Assembly (NCBI GenBank): GCA_036346355.1
Contig: CM070592.1
Location: 31,585,467 to 31,649,466 of the forward strand
Length of the DNA stretch: 64,000 bases
Direction of reading: 5' to 3'
Origin: Rhipidocladum racemiflorum
Lineage: Eukaryota > Streptophyta > Magnoliopsida > Poales > Poaceae
Under the pieces are notes generated by a model that was not told the origin of the DNA, did not search any database, and was given only the letters and a program-made list of their open reading frames with translations. Positions 34,029-46,247 of the stretch are shown one piece after another (the stretch's first letter is position 1; each line of letters begins with the position of its first letter). A program made the position numbers and the translations under genes.

Positions 34029-34183
34029 ACATTAATAAAAACATAAGTGTTACCGAAAATTTGCTTCATAGATCCCAACAGCTGTTGAGACAAAAACAGG
34101 CCAATTCATTACTCAAAACGATAGGGGCATCAACAAAGGAGATGACCGACAACAGAAAGACAAAGTGTGAAAATTTCCAAGAG
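34029..34183 (+). pseudogene. Captured exon-like fragment, unknown gene
   Basis: A 155-bp open stretch flanked by an acceptor (TTTGTGCAG, ending 34028) and a donor (GAG|GTAACG). It encodes a polar, Gln/Lys/Asn-rich piece (NISVTENLLHRSQQLLRQKQ). A second piece near 34270-34333 (SVNKWSVDHEYDRMDIVDE, then TAG) could be the next exon. Neither matches a family I recognise. The position inside a Helitron candidate fits gene capture. Confidence 0.35.
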
Positions 34184-34778
34184 GTAACGTAAACCATGGA
34201 ATTCTTTGTGTTGTTATTCTTTTCCTTGCACTGCTGATCTCAATAATATTTATTCTTTGTGGTTGTTTCAGAGAGTGTGAATAAGTGGTCAGTTGATCAC
34301 GAGTATGACCGAATGGATATAGTTGACGAGTAGGCACCATTTATGGAGCTGGACAAATGTATGTCAGTTAAACAAATAATTACTTTCTCATAGATAATAA
34401 TAATTTTTCCGTTCATACATCATATTAGTTTTTGTTGTTGAGAGAACTTTGGAGTGCATACTGCACATTTTGCGGGAATCGATCCTTACATGTTAGTATG
34501 CATAGTGTTGCCTGGAAAGAGCTTTCTTTCGCCTGGGATGGCTTTATGGCAGCATGGCCAGGAGCATTAGCAGGGTATACCGTGTTAGACTGAATCTAGA
34601 TACCTCAGCTCAATCACCAGAAGCCATAGATGTTTTCAGAGGGCTCTCTAAATTATCCCATGTTGCACTTGCACCCTTCCACCTTCCAGTGATCTGCATC
34701 ATTCAAAATTGATCTAATTGTTGTTTAAGCGCTGTATTGAAATTCACGCGGCGCGGCGTAGCGCGCAACTCACCCTAG

Positions 34779-35441
34779 TATATAAGATACGCACTCCTGC
34801 TTATTCAAGAAAAAAAATTAACCAATGCTTCGTTAACTGTAGCGTGAATCGCCTCCACTTGTTTTCTAGGCCGATTTTTATTTTCTCGCTCCGTTTCTTC
34901 TACTCAGGGTGGTTGAACTAGGCAACCCTTTCCTTCTCTTTCCTCTGGAGCAATGATCGAATGCATCAGAAGGGGAAATATCTGTTCTTTTCCCTTTTTT
35001 TTCTTTTTAGTGTTCCTATTCTTTTCAATTTATTCCATGTAACCTTGATTCCATTATTCTTTTAACTTTCATATGCTCACATCAATTTAAGTGAACTAAT
35101 TCAACGGTGGGTAATATCTAACAACTTTTTTTAGGCTAGTTTAGATTTATTTTTTCCCTTCACATGCACTTAACAATTTAAAGGTTTAGTGCAACGACTT
35201 ACAAAAGATACTATCCAGAAAGTATCCCAACATGCAGAAGCCCCTCGAGCCCTCGTTCCCCACCTTCGCTTCCCCCACCGGTTCCAGCCACCTTAGCCCA
35301 AAATCCACAAAATCGCCAGTAAAACTCTTAGATCCTGCAGACCCTGAGTTCTCGCTATAAATTAGCCTTGCGCCCTTGCCTCCAGCCTTCAAAGGCAGAT
35401 GCTTCCGTTGCCTTGCTAAAGATCACAAGGTCGGAGAGTGT
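34779..35441. other. Gene-free stretch between two elements
   Basis: No repeat end or convincing reading frame. A short minus-strand frame (35392-35186) has no recognisable similarity and no supporting context. Confidence 0.4.
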
Positions 35442-35449
35442 AGAGACTA

Positions 35450-36246
35450 GGGATGGAACTGATACGGATATTTTTCGACCGACCGACCGACCGAATTGAT
35501 TTGGATGATGATTTGGATAGTTTCACAGATATCCAGTTGATTTCTCGGATAAGGATATGGATACAGATAATTTACATGGATACGGATACGGATATGGAAC
35601 ACTGATTATCCGATGGATACGGAATATCCGAGTTTTTGTTTGGATAATATCCGAATATGACATACGGATATTATCCGAATAACACGTTTCAGAATAACAC
35701 ATTAACAATTTAACATGTTTGTCTGTTTCAGAGACTGGGGTCTGCATTGGATGACAAGATATAATGTGTTCATGTGTGCTAGATGCTAATTTGGAGATAT
35801 TTGGGTAAAGATGGTACAGAAATTGGCAAGTGGCATTTCAGGAGGGCTACTTAGGATTCAAGAAAGATATGCCACCGCAAATCATTTGGTTCAATTATTG
35901 CAATGGGGTACATTGTTACTCACAGAGTCACATGTATGACAAGCTAGGGATAAAAAGGCAAAAAAAAGACATACAAATATATTTCTTTTGGAATTTTGAA
36001 TTTAAATTTAAACCGATTTTGGAAAAAAACTGAAATTCGATTTTAAAATATCCGACTAATATTATTCGTATCCATGTTGATTCCGATCCGTATTCGATCT
36101 GTATTCGTAACCGATATTATCCTGTATAATTCGTATTCGATTCTGTATTCGACACTATTCGTATTCGATTCTGTATTCGATAAAAAATACGGATACGGAT
36201 ATGAATAGAACGATATTCGACCGTATCCGATCCGATCACATCACTA
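35450..36246. mobile_element. hAT-family non-autonomous element, 797 bp
   Basis: Left end TAGGGATGGAACTGATACGG and right end, inverted, TAGTGATGTGATCGGATCGG are similar terminal inverted repeats. The 8-bp target duplication GTAGAGAC (35442-35449) against GTACAGAC (36247-36254) has one mismatch. Subterminal regions are packed with GGATACGGATA / TATTCGTATCC words in opposite orientation at the two ends. No transposase is encoded. Ac-like termini. Confidence 0.78.
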
Positions 36247-36433
36247 GTACAGACGCTGCGGGCATCTGGCCCGCCACTGCGCGTACCGCGCCGCAGTTTC
36301 CCGTTGCAGCTTCAGCACCACTCCCCAACCACCAGAATGTCGGCCCTTTTTCCTTGTCCAGAGAGTCGCCCAGTCCAAAGCGCCTGTACACTGGTCGCCT
36401 CTGGGATCATGGTCGATACTTTGCCGCCGCGTC

Positions 36434-36667
36434 CTAGCTTGCCGGACTGCTCGCTGCCGACTCGGAGATCATTTTCAACCTAACAACCCAGAAGATGATG
36501 ATGATGATGATTGCCACAGCAACAACCATGACGATTGGCACCACTACGGCCGCCAGGATCGCCGCTCGCGAGAGGGCGGATGATCGAGTCGCAGACAGAC
36601 TAGGGACACTACTCCCCGTGGTGGCCAAGGCGGTCGTTGCATGAGGAGCCCGCGCCGTCATGGCCAC
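36434..36667 (-). pseudogene. Short ORF with one membrane segment, unknown
   Basis: A 77-residue frame with a Ser/Thr/Ala-rich front, a strongly hydrophobic run (AAILAAVVVPIVMVVAVAII continuing IIIIFWVV) and then a basic RLK. This is a layout like the juxtamembrane part of a plant single-pass receptor. Part of the Ile run comes from a GAT/ATC simple repeat (36493-36511). It has no neighbours that would complete a gene. It may be a degraded fragment or chance. Confidence 0.2.
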
Positions 36668-37124
36668 CTTGTCATTTTAGGCGGCTTGCAGTCGCCTACT
36701 CGTGGAGCTAGGCGGGTAGCCTGGTGTCATCGCACTAGATCCTGCGAACACCAGCCAAGGCAACTACCCCTTGCTGCCACTGGAGAGGCCGGGCTCTCGC
36801 CCCAGTCTTCGACCGGAAATGATCCAACGGATGAATCACCTATTCAACCAGCATCGAGGTCTCCAACTTTGAAAGCTTCTGTTGCACACTTACCCAGCTT
36901 TGGAATGCTTCACAAGACCCATTACTTGATGATCTTCAGACCCTCATGCCACTTCATGTTTTTCATTCTCCTAACAGGTGCGATCCCATGCTAGCTGAAG
37001 CAGAAGGCCAGAAAGCAGGCTACTTGATTTCCTTCTCGCCGGATGGACCTGGAAGCTCATTCCCCTCTCCAAGCTACAGTGAGTGAAGTGTTATCCCATC
37101 TCCCAAAATGCCGCTCTGGAGGTA
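36668..37124. other. Gene-free stretch
   Basis: An open plus-strand frame (36641-36994) overlaps the fragment above but shows no recognisable domain. No repeat ends are seen. Confidence 0.35.
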
Positions 37125-38871
37125 CCTAAAATAAAAACAACAAAGCACAAGCGTGAGTCATCACTCAGCAAAGTGTAATGCGTCAGTTAAACAAGATGTA
37201 AACAGGTAATAAGCGCACTTACACCAAGACTTGTATCAATGCAAGAAAAAGAATGCATTTACTCATCATTGTAACTCAACAACTATTCTTTCTCCATATG
37301 ATGCAACATGTATGTTTATGAATGCAACTTCCTTTAGCTCATACCGGTATTGTCAAGTGCACACCCGTCGGTGTGCACCCCCACGTCCCTTCCATCCTGT
37401 GGAAGGTGCCTACTCTTACTGTCTCGCTCCCATACACACATGTGGATGGGACTACGAGGTAGGTCTTTTGTGTTCACTACAGGTGAACACAGAGGCCCGC
37501 ATCAACATGGGTCGTCTCTTCCATTATGAATGCAGACATGCAATTATCGTGAATACATTTGCACATTTCATTCATTCTTTATCACTTGCATAGCCATAAC
37601 TAACGCATAAAAGCATTAACCAAATCTCATTAACCATAAATACTCCTTCATTCTAGCCTAAACAAAAATCATGAATAAACTCATGGCAAGACATTACATA
37701 ATCTCCATGAACAGTTAAATTCACAACATGAGCAATCAATTTGATATTAGGTAACATTTGACACACTACACTTGCCTCAACCGCGAGGCGTGGGGTGGTG
37801 TGAGGAGGAAGCCACAACCAAAGCTACTCCACCTAAAAATGACAACATTTGCATATACACACTCAAAAAATATACAAGTTACAACATTACAATGTGCATC
37901 TATGCCCTAACTCAAAACAGCCCAAATGCAACCCCAAATTTGCAATTCAGGATAGCAAGCGATCAAAAGAGTGTAACTTCTAATTGGCTCAACCAAAAAT
38001 CGAGTTCTTGGACCCTAAATGACCATAAGAGACTAATCTACACTTATGTTGTAGCCATTTAAATAGGGGATTCCTCGAAGGTCCCCAAAACAAGCTCTAA
38101 ACCTCACTCAAGATTCTGGAGAAATTTTACAATATGGAATAGCGAACTTCGAATCAACATAACTTTTTATTCCTAATTCCAAATCAAGGAAACAAATACA
38201 TTTTATAAATCTACAGGAAATTTCCTACCTTTCTCTAGGCACAAAAATCCTAATTCGGCCTGTACCTATGTCTAATCTTCAGTTGAACATTTTCAGCCTC
38301 CCACTGCCCACCCAACTGGACAGTCAACACTAAAAATGGCATAACTTTCAATTGGCTGATCGGATTTTAGTGTTCTTGTGCTAAAATTAAAGGGGAATGG
38401 ATAATCTACAACTTCTTCTACAGCCAAAAATCCATGAGACCACTCTAGCTACCTCAAAATGGCATTACAAAAACAGGCAGACTGCTGCTCGAAAATTATA
38501 ATAGGGGTTTCCCTCCAAAATAGCTAGTTTCCATCCAAAAAGCAAACCTAAGAACCCTAGAACCACGTCTATCCAGGCTAGGACCTCCATGGCTGAGCAC
38601 ACAAGAAAGATTCTAAGGTTGTCTTTACTCACCAAGAGGAGGAAGGAGGGGAAGGGAACCGGCTGCTGCTGGATGGGAAGGAGAGGCGCCGGCCAGCAGG
38701 GAGGAGAAGGGTGCCAATCCTTGGGGCTCCACCGGCCAGGGAAGAGCAAGGTAGGGGAGAGAGCACCCTTGCAGCTACTGCTAGATGGGAAACCGAAATG
38801 GGGAGGAGGAGAAGGCTTTGGAGGAGAACCCAATGCGGGAGCTGCTGTTGAAAAAAAGAAAAGGAGCCAGG
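37125..38871 (-). mobile_element. Gypsy LTR (family A-like), first part, minus strand
   Basis: Inverted relative to 244-1938 and sharing its landmarks: GGTACCTAAAATAAAAACAA and CGTGAGTCATCACTCAGCAA (37125-37170), and the CACACCCGTCGGTGTGCACC block (37365). It is interrupted at 38872 by a solo LTR with a perfect target duplication and resumes at 42382. Its other (LTR-end) terminus at about 37125 is truncated. Confidence 0.6.
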
Positions 38872-41800
38872 TGTGAAACCCCGGATCAGTTATCCAGAAT
38901 CTCCTGTGTATTTCCGTACTAGTCCCAGATCAGTAGCTAGTACACACAGTCACAGTGATACTTCATTGCCGAACAAAACGAAACTGTAATATAAATAGTC
39001 AAGTATGGGCCACATGGCCACTTATTACAATACTCGGTCCAACGACCGGACACCAAGCAGCGGAAACAAAAGCAAAACGAAACGAGAGAACGCCCAAAAC
39101 GCCACAGGCGACGACTAGGAACGCAACTAGTCCTCCTCGAAGAACTCCTCCTCTTCCTCGGCATCTTGGAAATTCTCTGATGATTACAATGTTGGTGTAG
39201 CACGTGAGTACAAAAGTACTCAGCAAGTCGGGAAAGTATGATCATGAGGGGCTTTCCAATGGAAGCTTAATAGGGTTTATTTGCATAAAGCCACATTTGA
39301 TTAAATCATACTTAAATAAGTAATTTCACAAAGCATTTTTTACAATTCTTTTTAATAATTGAATTATTGAATAAGATAGTGAGGTTCTAACCACCATCAC
39401 TAACATAAAGGCTCTATCCGCCAACAGTTTAAAAGATCAAAGTTAATCATGTGACTCCATTCGTCAAAGGTATAACAGGTTCTATCCACCTGGGTTGGCT
39501 CTTTCCGCCAAGCAACATTCGAGAGTTTAACCACTCCCGAACCCCAAAACAAAACACTTTTCGGTTTTAAAAACAAAATCAAAGTCTACCAATATGAAAG
39601 CATTCTTCGCTTTGCCTTTGACCGTAGGCACGGCTATTCGAATAGTTTTACTCTGCAGAGGTGTACAACTTTACCCACAAGACAAGATATACCCTTGATG
39701 CCATGCAATTAACACACTTCCTTAGGTGTGTCGGCAGGGATACCTTGACAAGGCCGTTACAATATATCTACCTAACTAGACCCACCCGCTGAGGTTTCAC
39801 CGCTGTTAGGGTTCCCTCCACCTGTTAGGGTTCCTTCCACTCAGTACAGAAGCCCCCTCTTGCGCCGTGTGAGAAAAACAACATTGCCTCCGTCCGGCAT
39901 TCACATCCAACCAAGTGGTGAGTCTAAGCTAGGCTTCTACAAATTAGTTGGCCAGGTCGTACCATTATAGACATGTGGTAGTACGGTTATGCTTAAAATG
40001 GCAATCATAAGCGTCGGTCCTTATATGACTTGGGGCGGTACTTGCACAAAAGGACCAAGGTTTGATCCGCTCTCACCCGACATTCCATGCCGCCCAAGTC
40101 GAAATCATTTTTCTTTTCTTTTTATTTTAGAAAACAGGATCAAAACCATAATAGTAACTTTCAAATCACATTTAGTATCATTCTTTTTGAATAATCCCAC
40201 CCCTGGGTTGTTTTCATAGGGAAAGATCCTAAGCAATTCTACCGTACTACATATCAACGGATACCATATAAGCCTAAGCATGGTATAAACAAGGTTCTAG
40301 GGTTACAATGGATATGATTATCAATGTCAAGGAGGAATCAACAATTTCGGATTAACTAACACTTATATTTAACATATTTCATTAAACATAGCCATGCAAC
40401 TTTATAAACAATTTAAATCATTTTGCAAACATAGGAGCAAAGTGCATCAAGGAGACTTGCCTTCTGTCCCGGGTAGGTCTTCGTACGCGGGAGGGTCGGC
40501 GGCGGAATCGGCGGTCGCAGCGGGATCGTCGACTACACGCAAAACGAGGCAATAAATAAATAACAGAAAATAAATAAAATCCAAAAATTATAAAATTAGT
40601 ACTGGCAGGTAGATCTTGATTTTAGATGAATTTAGAAATTTGAATGGAGTCAAACGGAGTTCGGACGAGAAAGTTATGAGCTTCCAAAGTTTGAATTTCA
40701 AATAAATCGAAAACCGAGAATATTCCCGGAATATTCCTCTCGGGTTTGACTGGGTCAAAGTTTGACCGCGGACTTTGACTTTGACTGGGCTGAGACTCTA
40801 TGGCAGGTGGGACCACCTTGTCATTGGGAGGAGGGAAGCTTCCTCATGAAGCTTGCCTTTAGCCATGGCTATGGAGGAGAGAGAACTTGAGGGAGAGAGA
40901 GAGGGAAGGGAGGGGGCGGTCGGCGGTGAGGGGCGGCGGCGGCGCAGTCGCCGGCGAGAGGCGGCAGCCGGGCGGCAGCGGGTCACCGGCGGGGCGAGCG
41001 AGCGGCACGCTGGAGGCGCGAGGCGCGTCTGCAGGCATGGCCACGGCTCGCCGGCGAAGCGGCGCGGCGGCGGCCAGGAAGCGGCCGGCCGGCCGGCGGC
41101 AGCGGCACGGGCCCAGCTCCCCATGGGAGCTCCAAAACAGAGAGCTCCACCAACATGCTCCATTCCAAAAAATTGGATTTTTCACTCATTTTTGCACGGA
41201 TTTGATCCAAACAAAAGGTTAGAACCTCTAGATAATGTCCTTAGCAACATCTAGGAGGAAGGAATTGAACCTAAACTCACCGGAATTGGAGAAATCGACG
41301 ACGAACGGTGGTTCGGCCGAAAGCACCAAAACTCCAAATTCGTCGCCAACGGACGAAGAAACCTAAAACCAACAATCGGGTTAGAAGCTAGACTTCCATG
41401 CTAACACAAAGAAACGAACGGGAGGAAGAATGATCCACCGGAGTGGAAGATACGAGCAAGAACACGAAGAACGCGAAGAACACAAGAGTTCGTCGGTTTT
41501 CTTGATCTTGCGGCCAATTGGATTTGGGAGGCTAACGGAGAGCTACACCACCGGAAAGGGTACTCTTATACGGAGAGATGAAGGGCGGAATCACGCGATA
41601 CGGATTAGAAACGGCCGATTTATTGCCATAAATGCAAATTTCGGTTTCCTTGCGACCGTTCAAAATCCGGCGAGATCCCGGGTGCATTAACCCCATGAAT
41701 GGAAAGAGGAGGCCGTCGTGATTCCAACGGATCCGGCCGTTCGTGATTTGAAGCAACGTGGGAGAAGTTACACGAATTTGAAGGAGGAGAAATGAATATG

Positions 41801-42376
41801 GAAGGTGAAGTGTTCTTCCCAGGCAAGACTCCACCGTGCCCTGCCCAAGCTTGAAGAAGCTACTGTAGCATCGCCACATGTCAAGCTCCCATTCGCCCTC
41901 CTTTACGCAAACAATGCGCCCTAGAGAAAAATGAGGAAAACTGGCCTAAAAATTCCGGAAAAATTCCTAGAGCCATTTTAGATTATTTGGAAATCAATGG
42001 AATGGGTTTGGTTGAATTTGGATGATTTTTGTGGAATTGGATATTCGGGCGCGGATCGCAGGCATTAAATAAAAGCCGCGCGAGATAAAATAGGAACGGA
42101 TGTCCAAAAATTCGGGGAATGATTCCTAAAATCATTTCGGAATATTTGGAACATTTTAGAAGTGGTTTGGAGATTTTTGGAGCATTTTTGGACTCGGGTG
42201 AATTTTTAGAATGCAAGCGGATCGAAAAATCCGATTTTTCGCCCGGGAGGGAAATAATTCCCGATTTCGAAGGGGAATGGATGCCAGGTTATTATAAACA
42301 CCAGAGAAACTCCAACTTTTGAATTTACTTTATTTAAATTAGATTTTCTCCAGAAAGCCAAAATGAGGATGTTACA
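38872..42376 (-). mobile_element. Solo gypsy LTR (family B), 3.5 kb, minus strand
   Basis: Bounded by a perfect CCAGG duplication (38867-38871 and 42377-42381). Plus-strand ends are TGTGAAACCCC and GATGTTACA, the inverted forms of TGTAACATC..GGGGTTTCACA. No gag or pol is present. It contains the inverted promoter-region motif GTGAGTACAAAAGTACTCAG (39204) and a GC-rich block (40870-41130). That block yields overlapping Arg/Gly/Ala-rich frames on both strands and is not taken as a gene. Confidence 0.8.
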
Positions 42377-42381
42377 CCAGG

Positions 42382-43004
42382 GGGGAGCTGTTGGGTTGGA
42401 GGGGGGCAAAAGGGGAAAGGAGAGATTAGGTGGAGGATTGGAGGGAGAAAATTAAGTGGTTTAACCTTTCTCTCCCACCCAAGACTAACAATTGACCATC
42501 TGCAGATCATCGGCCGACGTGGGGCGGCGCTTTGGAGAGGTGCGGCGGCGGCTATTAGGGTTTGGGAGGGGTGCTCTGGACTTCAGAGCGCGTGGGAGGG
42601 ATCATGGCAAGCATAAATGGCCTTAGGAATTCGGGCCGAGCAAGGAAAAATGAAGAAAACCGAAATCGGATCAAAAATAGAATAGATCGAACAGTTGGCA
42701 TGCGTGCTACAGTAACAGGCTGTTCCATTACTGTTCATAGCCTTTTTCCAGCAATTTTCCAATAAAAATAATTCTAGTAATTCAATTAATTTTTTTAAGG
42801 TAATAAAAATACCAGAAAAATTCTAGAAAATATTTTGAGACATTTTGAACTCAAATAAAATATTTGCAATAAAACTTTATTTAAACTTTTGCAACATTTA
42901 ATTACTTTAAATAAAAGGGTTAGTTTATATAGATTTCAAAAATTCTCAAAAATTCCAAATGCACTTTAAATGCAAGAAAAGCAAAATTTTGGGGTGTTAC
43001 ACCA
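42382..43004 (-). mobile_element. Gypsy LTR (family A-like), second part with LTR start
   Basis: Continues the LTR broken at 38872. Its plus-strand end GGGGTGTTACA (43004) is the inverted LTR start TGTAACACCCCAAAATTTTG. The two parts together are about 2.4 kb. Confidence 0.55.
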
Positions 43005-43183
43005 ATGGTTGGGAAGACAAGCGCGTGGCGAGCACAGCGGCCGGTGACAAGCATGTACGCTGCCGACGTGGTTGCCAGGTACGAGCACGGAGGCACGCTT
43101 CGGGCGTGGTCGCAACCAGAGCCGACACTTCGGGCGCCAATGCGGGCGGCTGACCAACAGGCGACCGCAGTGGTCGGGGCCTA
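43005..43183. other. Spacer between LTRs, no gene
   Basis: GC-rich 180 bp between an LTR start and the end of the next LTR. Nothing recognisable. Confidence 0.4.
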
Positions 43184-46100
43184 TGAGACCCTAGATCGGC
43201 TATCCGGAATCCCCTGTGTATTTCTGTACTAGTCCCAGATCAGTAGCTAGTACACACAGTCCAACAGTGAAGAATCAACAGCCACATCACGATTACATAT
43301 AACCAAATAGTAATAACACCAAATAAAAGCAAAGACCTTATGGTCGAGGTTTACCATTACGCCCTGAACAGGCAGAACAACTTGAATAACTGTAGCGAAA
43401 GACGATAACACTAAGCGGTGACCCATCCATATGCCCAAAGGCAATCGAGTGGGGTATGCGTCCTAGTCCTTGGAATCTCCTTTGACAGCTTCAATCACTT
43501 CTGAGATGGTTTAGAATGTAGCATGTGAGTACATGAAGTACTCAGCAAGTCTGGGAAAAATGCATAATGCAGGGCTATCCAAGGATGGCATATTATGGTT
43601 CTTTTGCACAAAGCAACACTTTCAGAAACTTTACATGTAATATTTTCACAAAGCATATTTTTACAATTATTTGTACCATTGAAATTATTAATAACTTCTA
43701 GTGATGGTTCTAGCCACCATTCACTAGTATACAGGTTCTATCCACCACATCTCAAGAAGATCAGGGTTCAATCCATCCACATGGCTCTGTCTACCATGGT
43801 TCACAAAATCAGGTTCAATCCACCTACCTGGCTCTAGCCGCCAGAAGCACACCCAAGAGTTCTAACCACTCCCGGATCCCAAAAGATCAGCTTTTAAAAC
43901 AAATATAAAAGTCTACCAATATGAAAGCATTCTTCGCTTTGCCTTTGACCGTAGGCACGGCTATTCGAATAGTTTTAACTCTATAGAGGTGTACAGTTTT
44001 ACCCACAAGACATGATATTCCCTTAGTGCCAAGCTATTAGCACACTTCCTTAGGTGTGCCGGCAGGGATATCATGACAAGGCCTTTACAATGTATACGCC
44101 TAACCCGACTCACCCGCTGAGGTTTCACTGTTGTTAGGGTTCTATCCACCCAGTACAGAAGCCCCCTCTTGCGCCGTGTGGGGAGTACAACTTGCCTCTA
44201 TCTGGCACTCACATTCCACTAACTGGCGAGTCTAAGTTAGGTTTCTACAAATTATTTAGCCAGGTCGTACCATGTTAGACATGTGGTAGTACGGTTATGC
44301 TTAGAATGGACAGTCATAAGCGTCGGTCCTTAATTGACTTAGGGCGGTACTTGCACAATGAAAACTAGTGCTCTATTCGCACCCGCCAGACAAACCATTC
44401 CACCCAAGTCCAAACCATTTTTTATTTTATTTTTATTTTGTAAACCATCGGCAATACTCTTTGCCTATAATTTCCAACACAAGTTTTCAAGAGTTAAAAT
44501 GAAATTCCCACCCATAGGTGAATACTGACCGATTGCGAGTCTAAGCATTTCTACCGACCTGTTCTATTCCACCATTAGTTTATTTATAATTTTCAAATCT
44601 CAGTGTTGATAAAAATTTATTATAATCAATTCTATAATCTCCAAAGTTCATGAGATCACCAAGATTCCCCCATTATCATCGTGGCACTATATAATCTAGT
44701 CCAATTTAGTACTCCAACAAGTAAAGTCTATATCATGTGCCATCATAACTCCAAAATCATGCCAAGCTACTATCATCATTGTATATGAAACAATCTCCCC
44801 AAAACATAAGTCTCATTATTGATTTCCCATCATCCATACATCGATTAATGTTGTAATCTACTTGATCCACCAAGAATAATTCATAATCTCATCCCCAAGC
44901 ATCTTTTAACAAAGATTCCTTAAACCAAGACTTTATTAATTCATCGACTATAATGATTTTCATACACAGTGACACCAGATCGACTAAACAAATCACACAT
45001 AATCCACATTATTCATAATTCCACATAAATGGTTATCGCGAGACCATAATTCACAAAATCATCCACTAAACCACCGAGTCTGATCCTCAATATTATCCAC
45101 TTAGTCCATCGAGTATATTTAGTAATACCATTGACTAAATCATCGAGTATCATTCTCAATATCATCTATTGTAACCCTTCGCATTGTCATCTCTAAATCA
45201 CATAGTATGCTTGTTAAAATCCACCGAAATATAATTCACCACCTATTCTATTTGATTCACAAGTAGGACTCTCAATATTATTTATTTAATTTTACCGACT
45301 ATTATTCTTAATATCATACCTCTTCCAATACTCCCCCAATCCATACCAATTATATTGCGAACTGCTATCGTCATCCAACTCCTCAATATTTCAACCATCA
45401 CCATTCATAGATCAATTTCATATTGACTAATTCCCAACATCACTAATATTCATGCAACCTCCAATCAAGTTGGGTTCTAGTCCCAATCTACATTCTATAC
45501 TAATCTGTTCCATCCAAACTGTCTTCCAATAGTCGTTCCCCCTAATCAAAGAATATTTTATCAAAAGTATTTATTATGGTGGATTACTGTACTAGGGCGA
45601 CAAAGGATCATGGATAACAATATCAAGGAGGTATGAACAACAGTTATAACTAATAGCCTAACGTCAACATCATCCTTTTATGTAAATAGCAAAGCAATTT
45701 GTTAAAACATTGTAAAACATTTATAAATCATGGGATCAACATGCATCAAGGAGACTTGCCTTGGTCACAGCGAGAATGTTGAACTCTTGAAGTCCGACGG
45801 TGGGGTCGGCGGACTCGGCGGGGTCGGCGGCTACGCGCAAAACGGCACAACGAATAAATAACAATAAAATAAATAAAATCCAAAAATTATAAAAGTAGTA
45901 CTGGCAGGTAGATCTTGAATTTAGATGAATTTAGGAATTTGAACGGGGTCAATCGAAGTTCGGACGGAAAAGTTATGAGCCTCCGAAGTTGGAAAATCAA
46001 AGAATATTCCGGGAATCTTTTCTTTTTCTGATTTTCTGATTTTTGGATGGGGTAGTGTCTATTACATGTGGGGCCAAGGCGTCATAGACTCATGGCTTTC

Positions 46101-46247
46101 TTCTCCAAAGCTTCAAGAACAGAGAAGCTTGAGCATCAAGGGGGCGCCGGCCATGGGGGCCATGGCGATGGGCGGCGAGTGGTGGGCCAAGACGCGGCCG
46201 GCAGCGAGCCCGGGGGTGGCGGCGGCGCGGCGGGTGGGGAGACAGCT
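43184..46247 (-). mobile_element. Second family B LTR copy, truncated, minus strand
   Basis: Starts TGAGACCCTAGATCGGCTATCC and parallels 38872-41150 throughout. A block around CGTAGGCACGGCTATTCGAA is the same in both copies (39627 and 43951), and GGCAGGTAGATCTTGA occurs at 40605 and 45904. The part matching 41150-42376, including the LTR start, is missing, so it is truncated near 46247. A stretch at 44600-45540 is AT-rich and holds many CACCGA/ATCGAG words. Non-coding. Confidence 0.65.

Larger units (their letters stand above)
31523..34778 (+). mobile_element. Candidate Helitron, 3.3 kb, with exon-like pieces
   Basis: Right end: the GC-rich palindromic stretch GCGCGGCGTAGCGCGC (34751-34766) is followed after about 8 bases by CTAG (34775-34778) and then T, a typical plant Helitron 3' end. 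A possible 5' end is A|TCCTACAAGGGAAGG at 31523. No Rep/helicase is present. The interior has a GC-rich first part (31540-32130) that resembles a gene 5' region, then AT-rich DNA with splice-flanked pieces. The right end is better supported than the left. Confidence 0.5.

Noticed and set aside
36641..36994. 117-codon plus-strand frame as a gene
   Set aside because: No recognisable domain, a hydrophobic tail only at the end, and overlap with an equally weak opposite frame.
40798..41254. Overlapping 108-133 codon frames in the 3.5 kb solo LTR
   Set aside because: GC-rich tract within an LTR, open on both strands. The equivalent part of the neighbouring LTR copy does not keep the frame.
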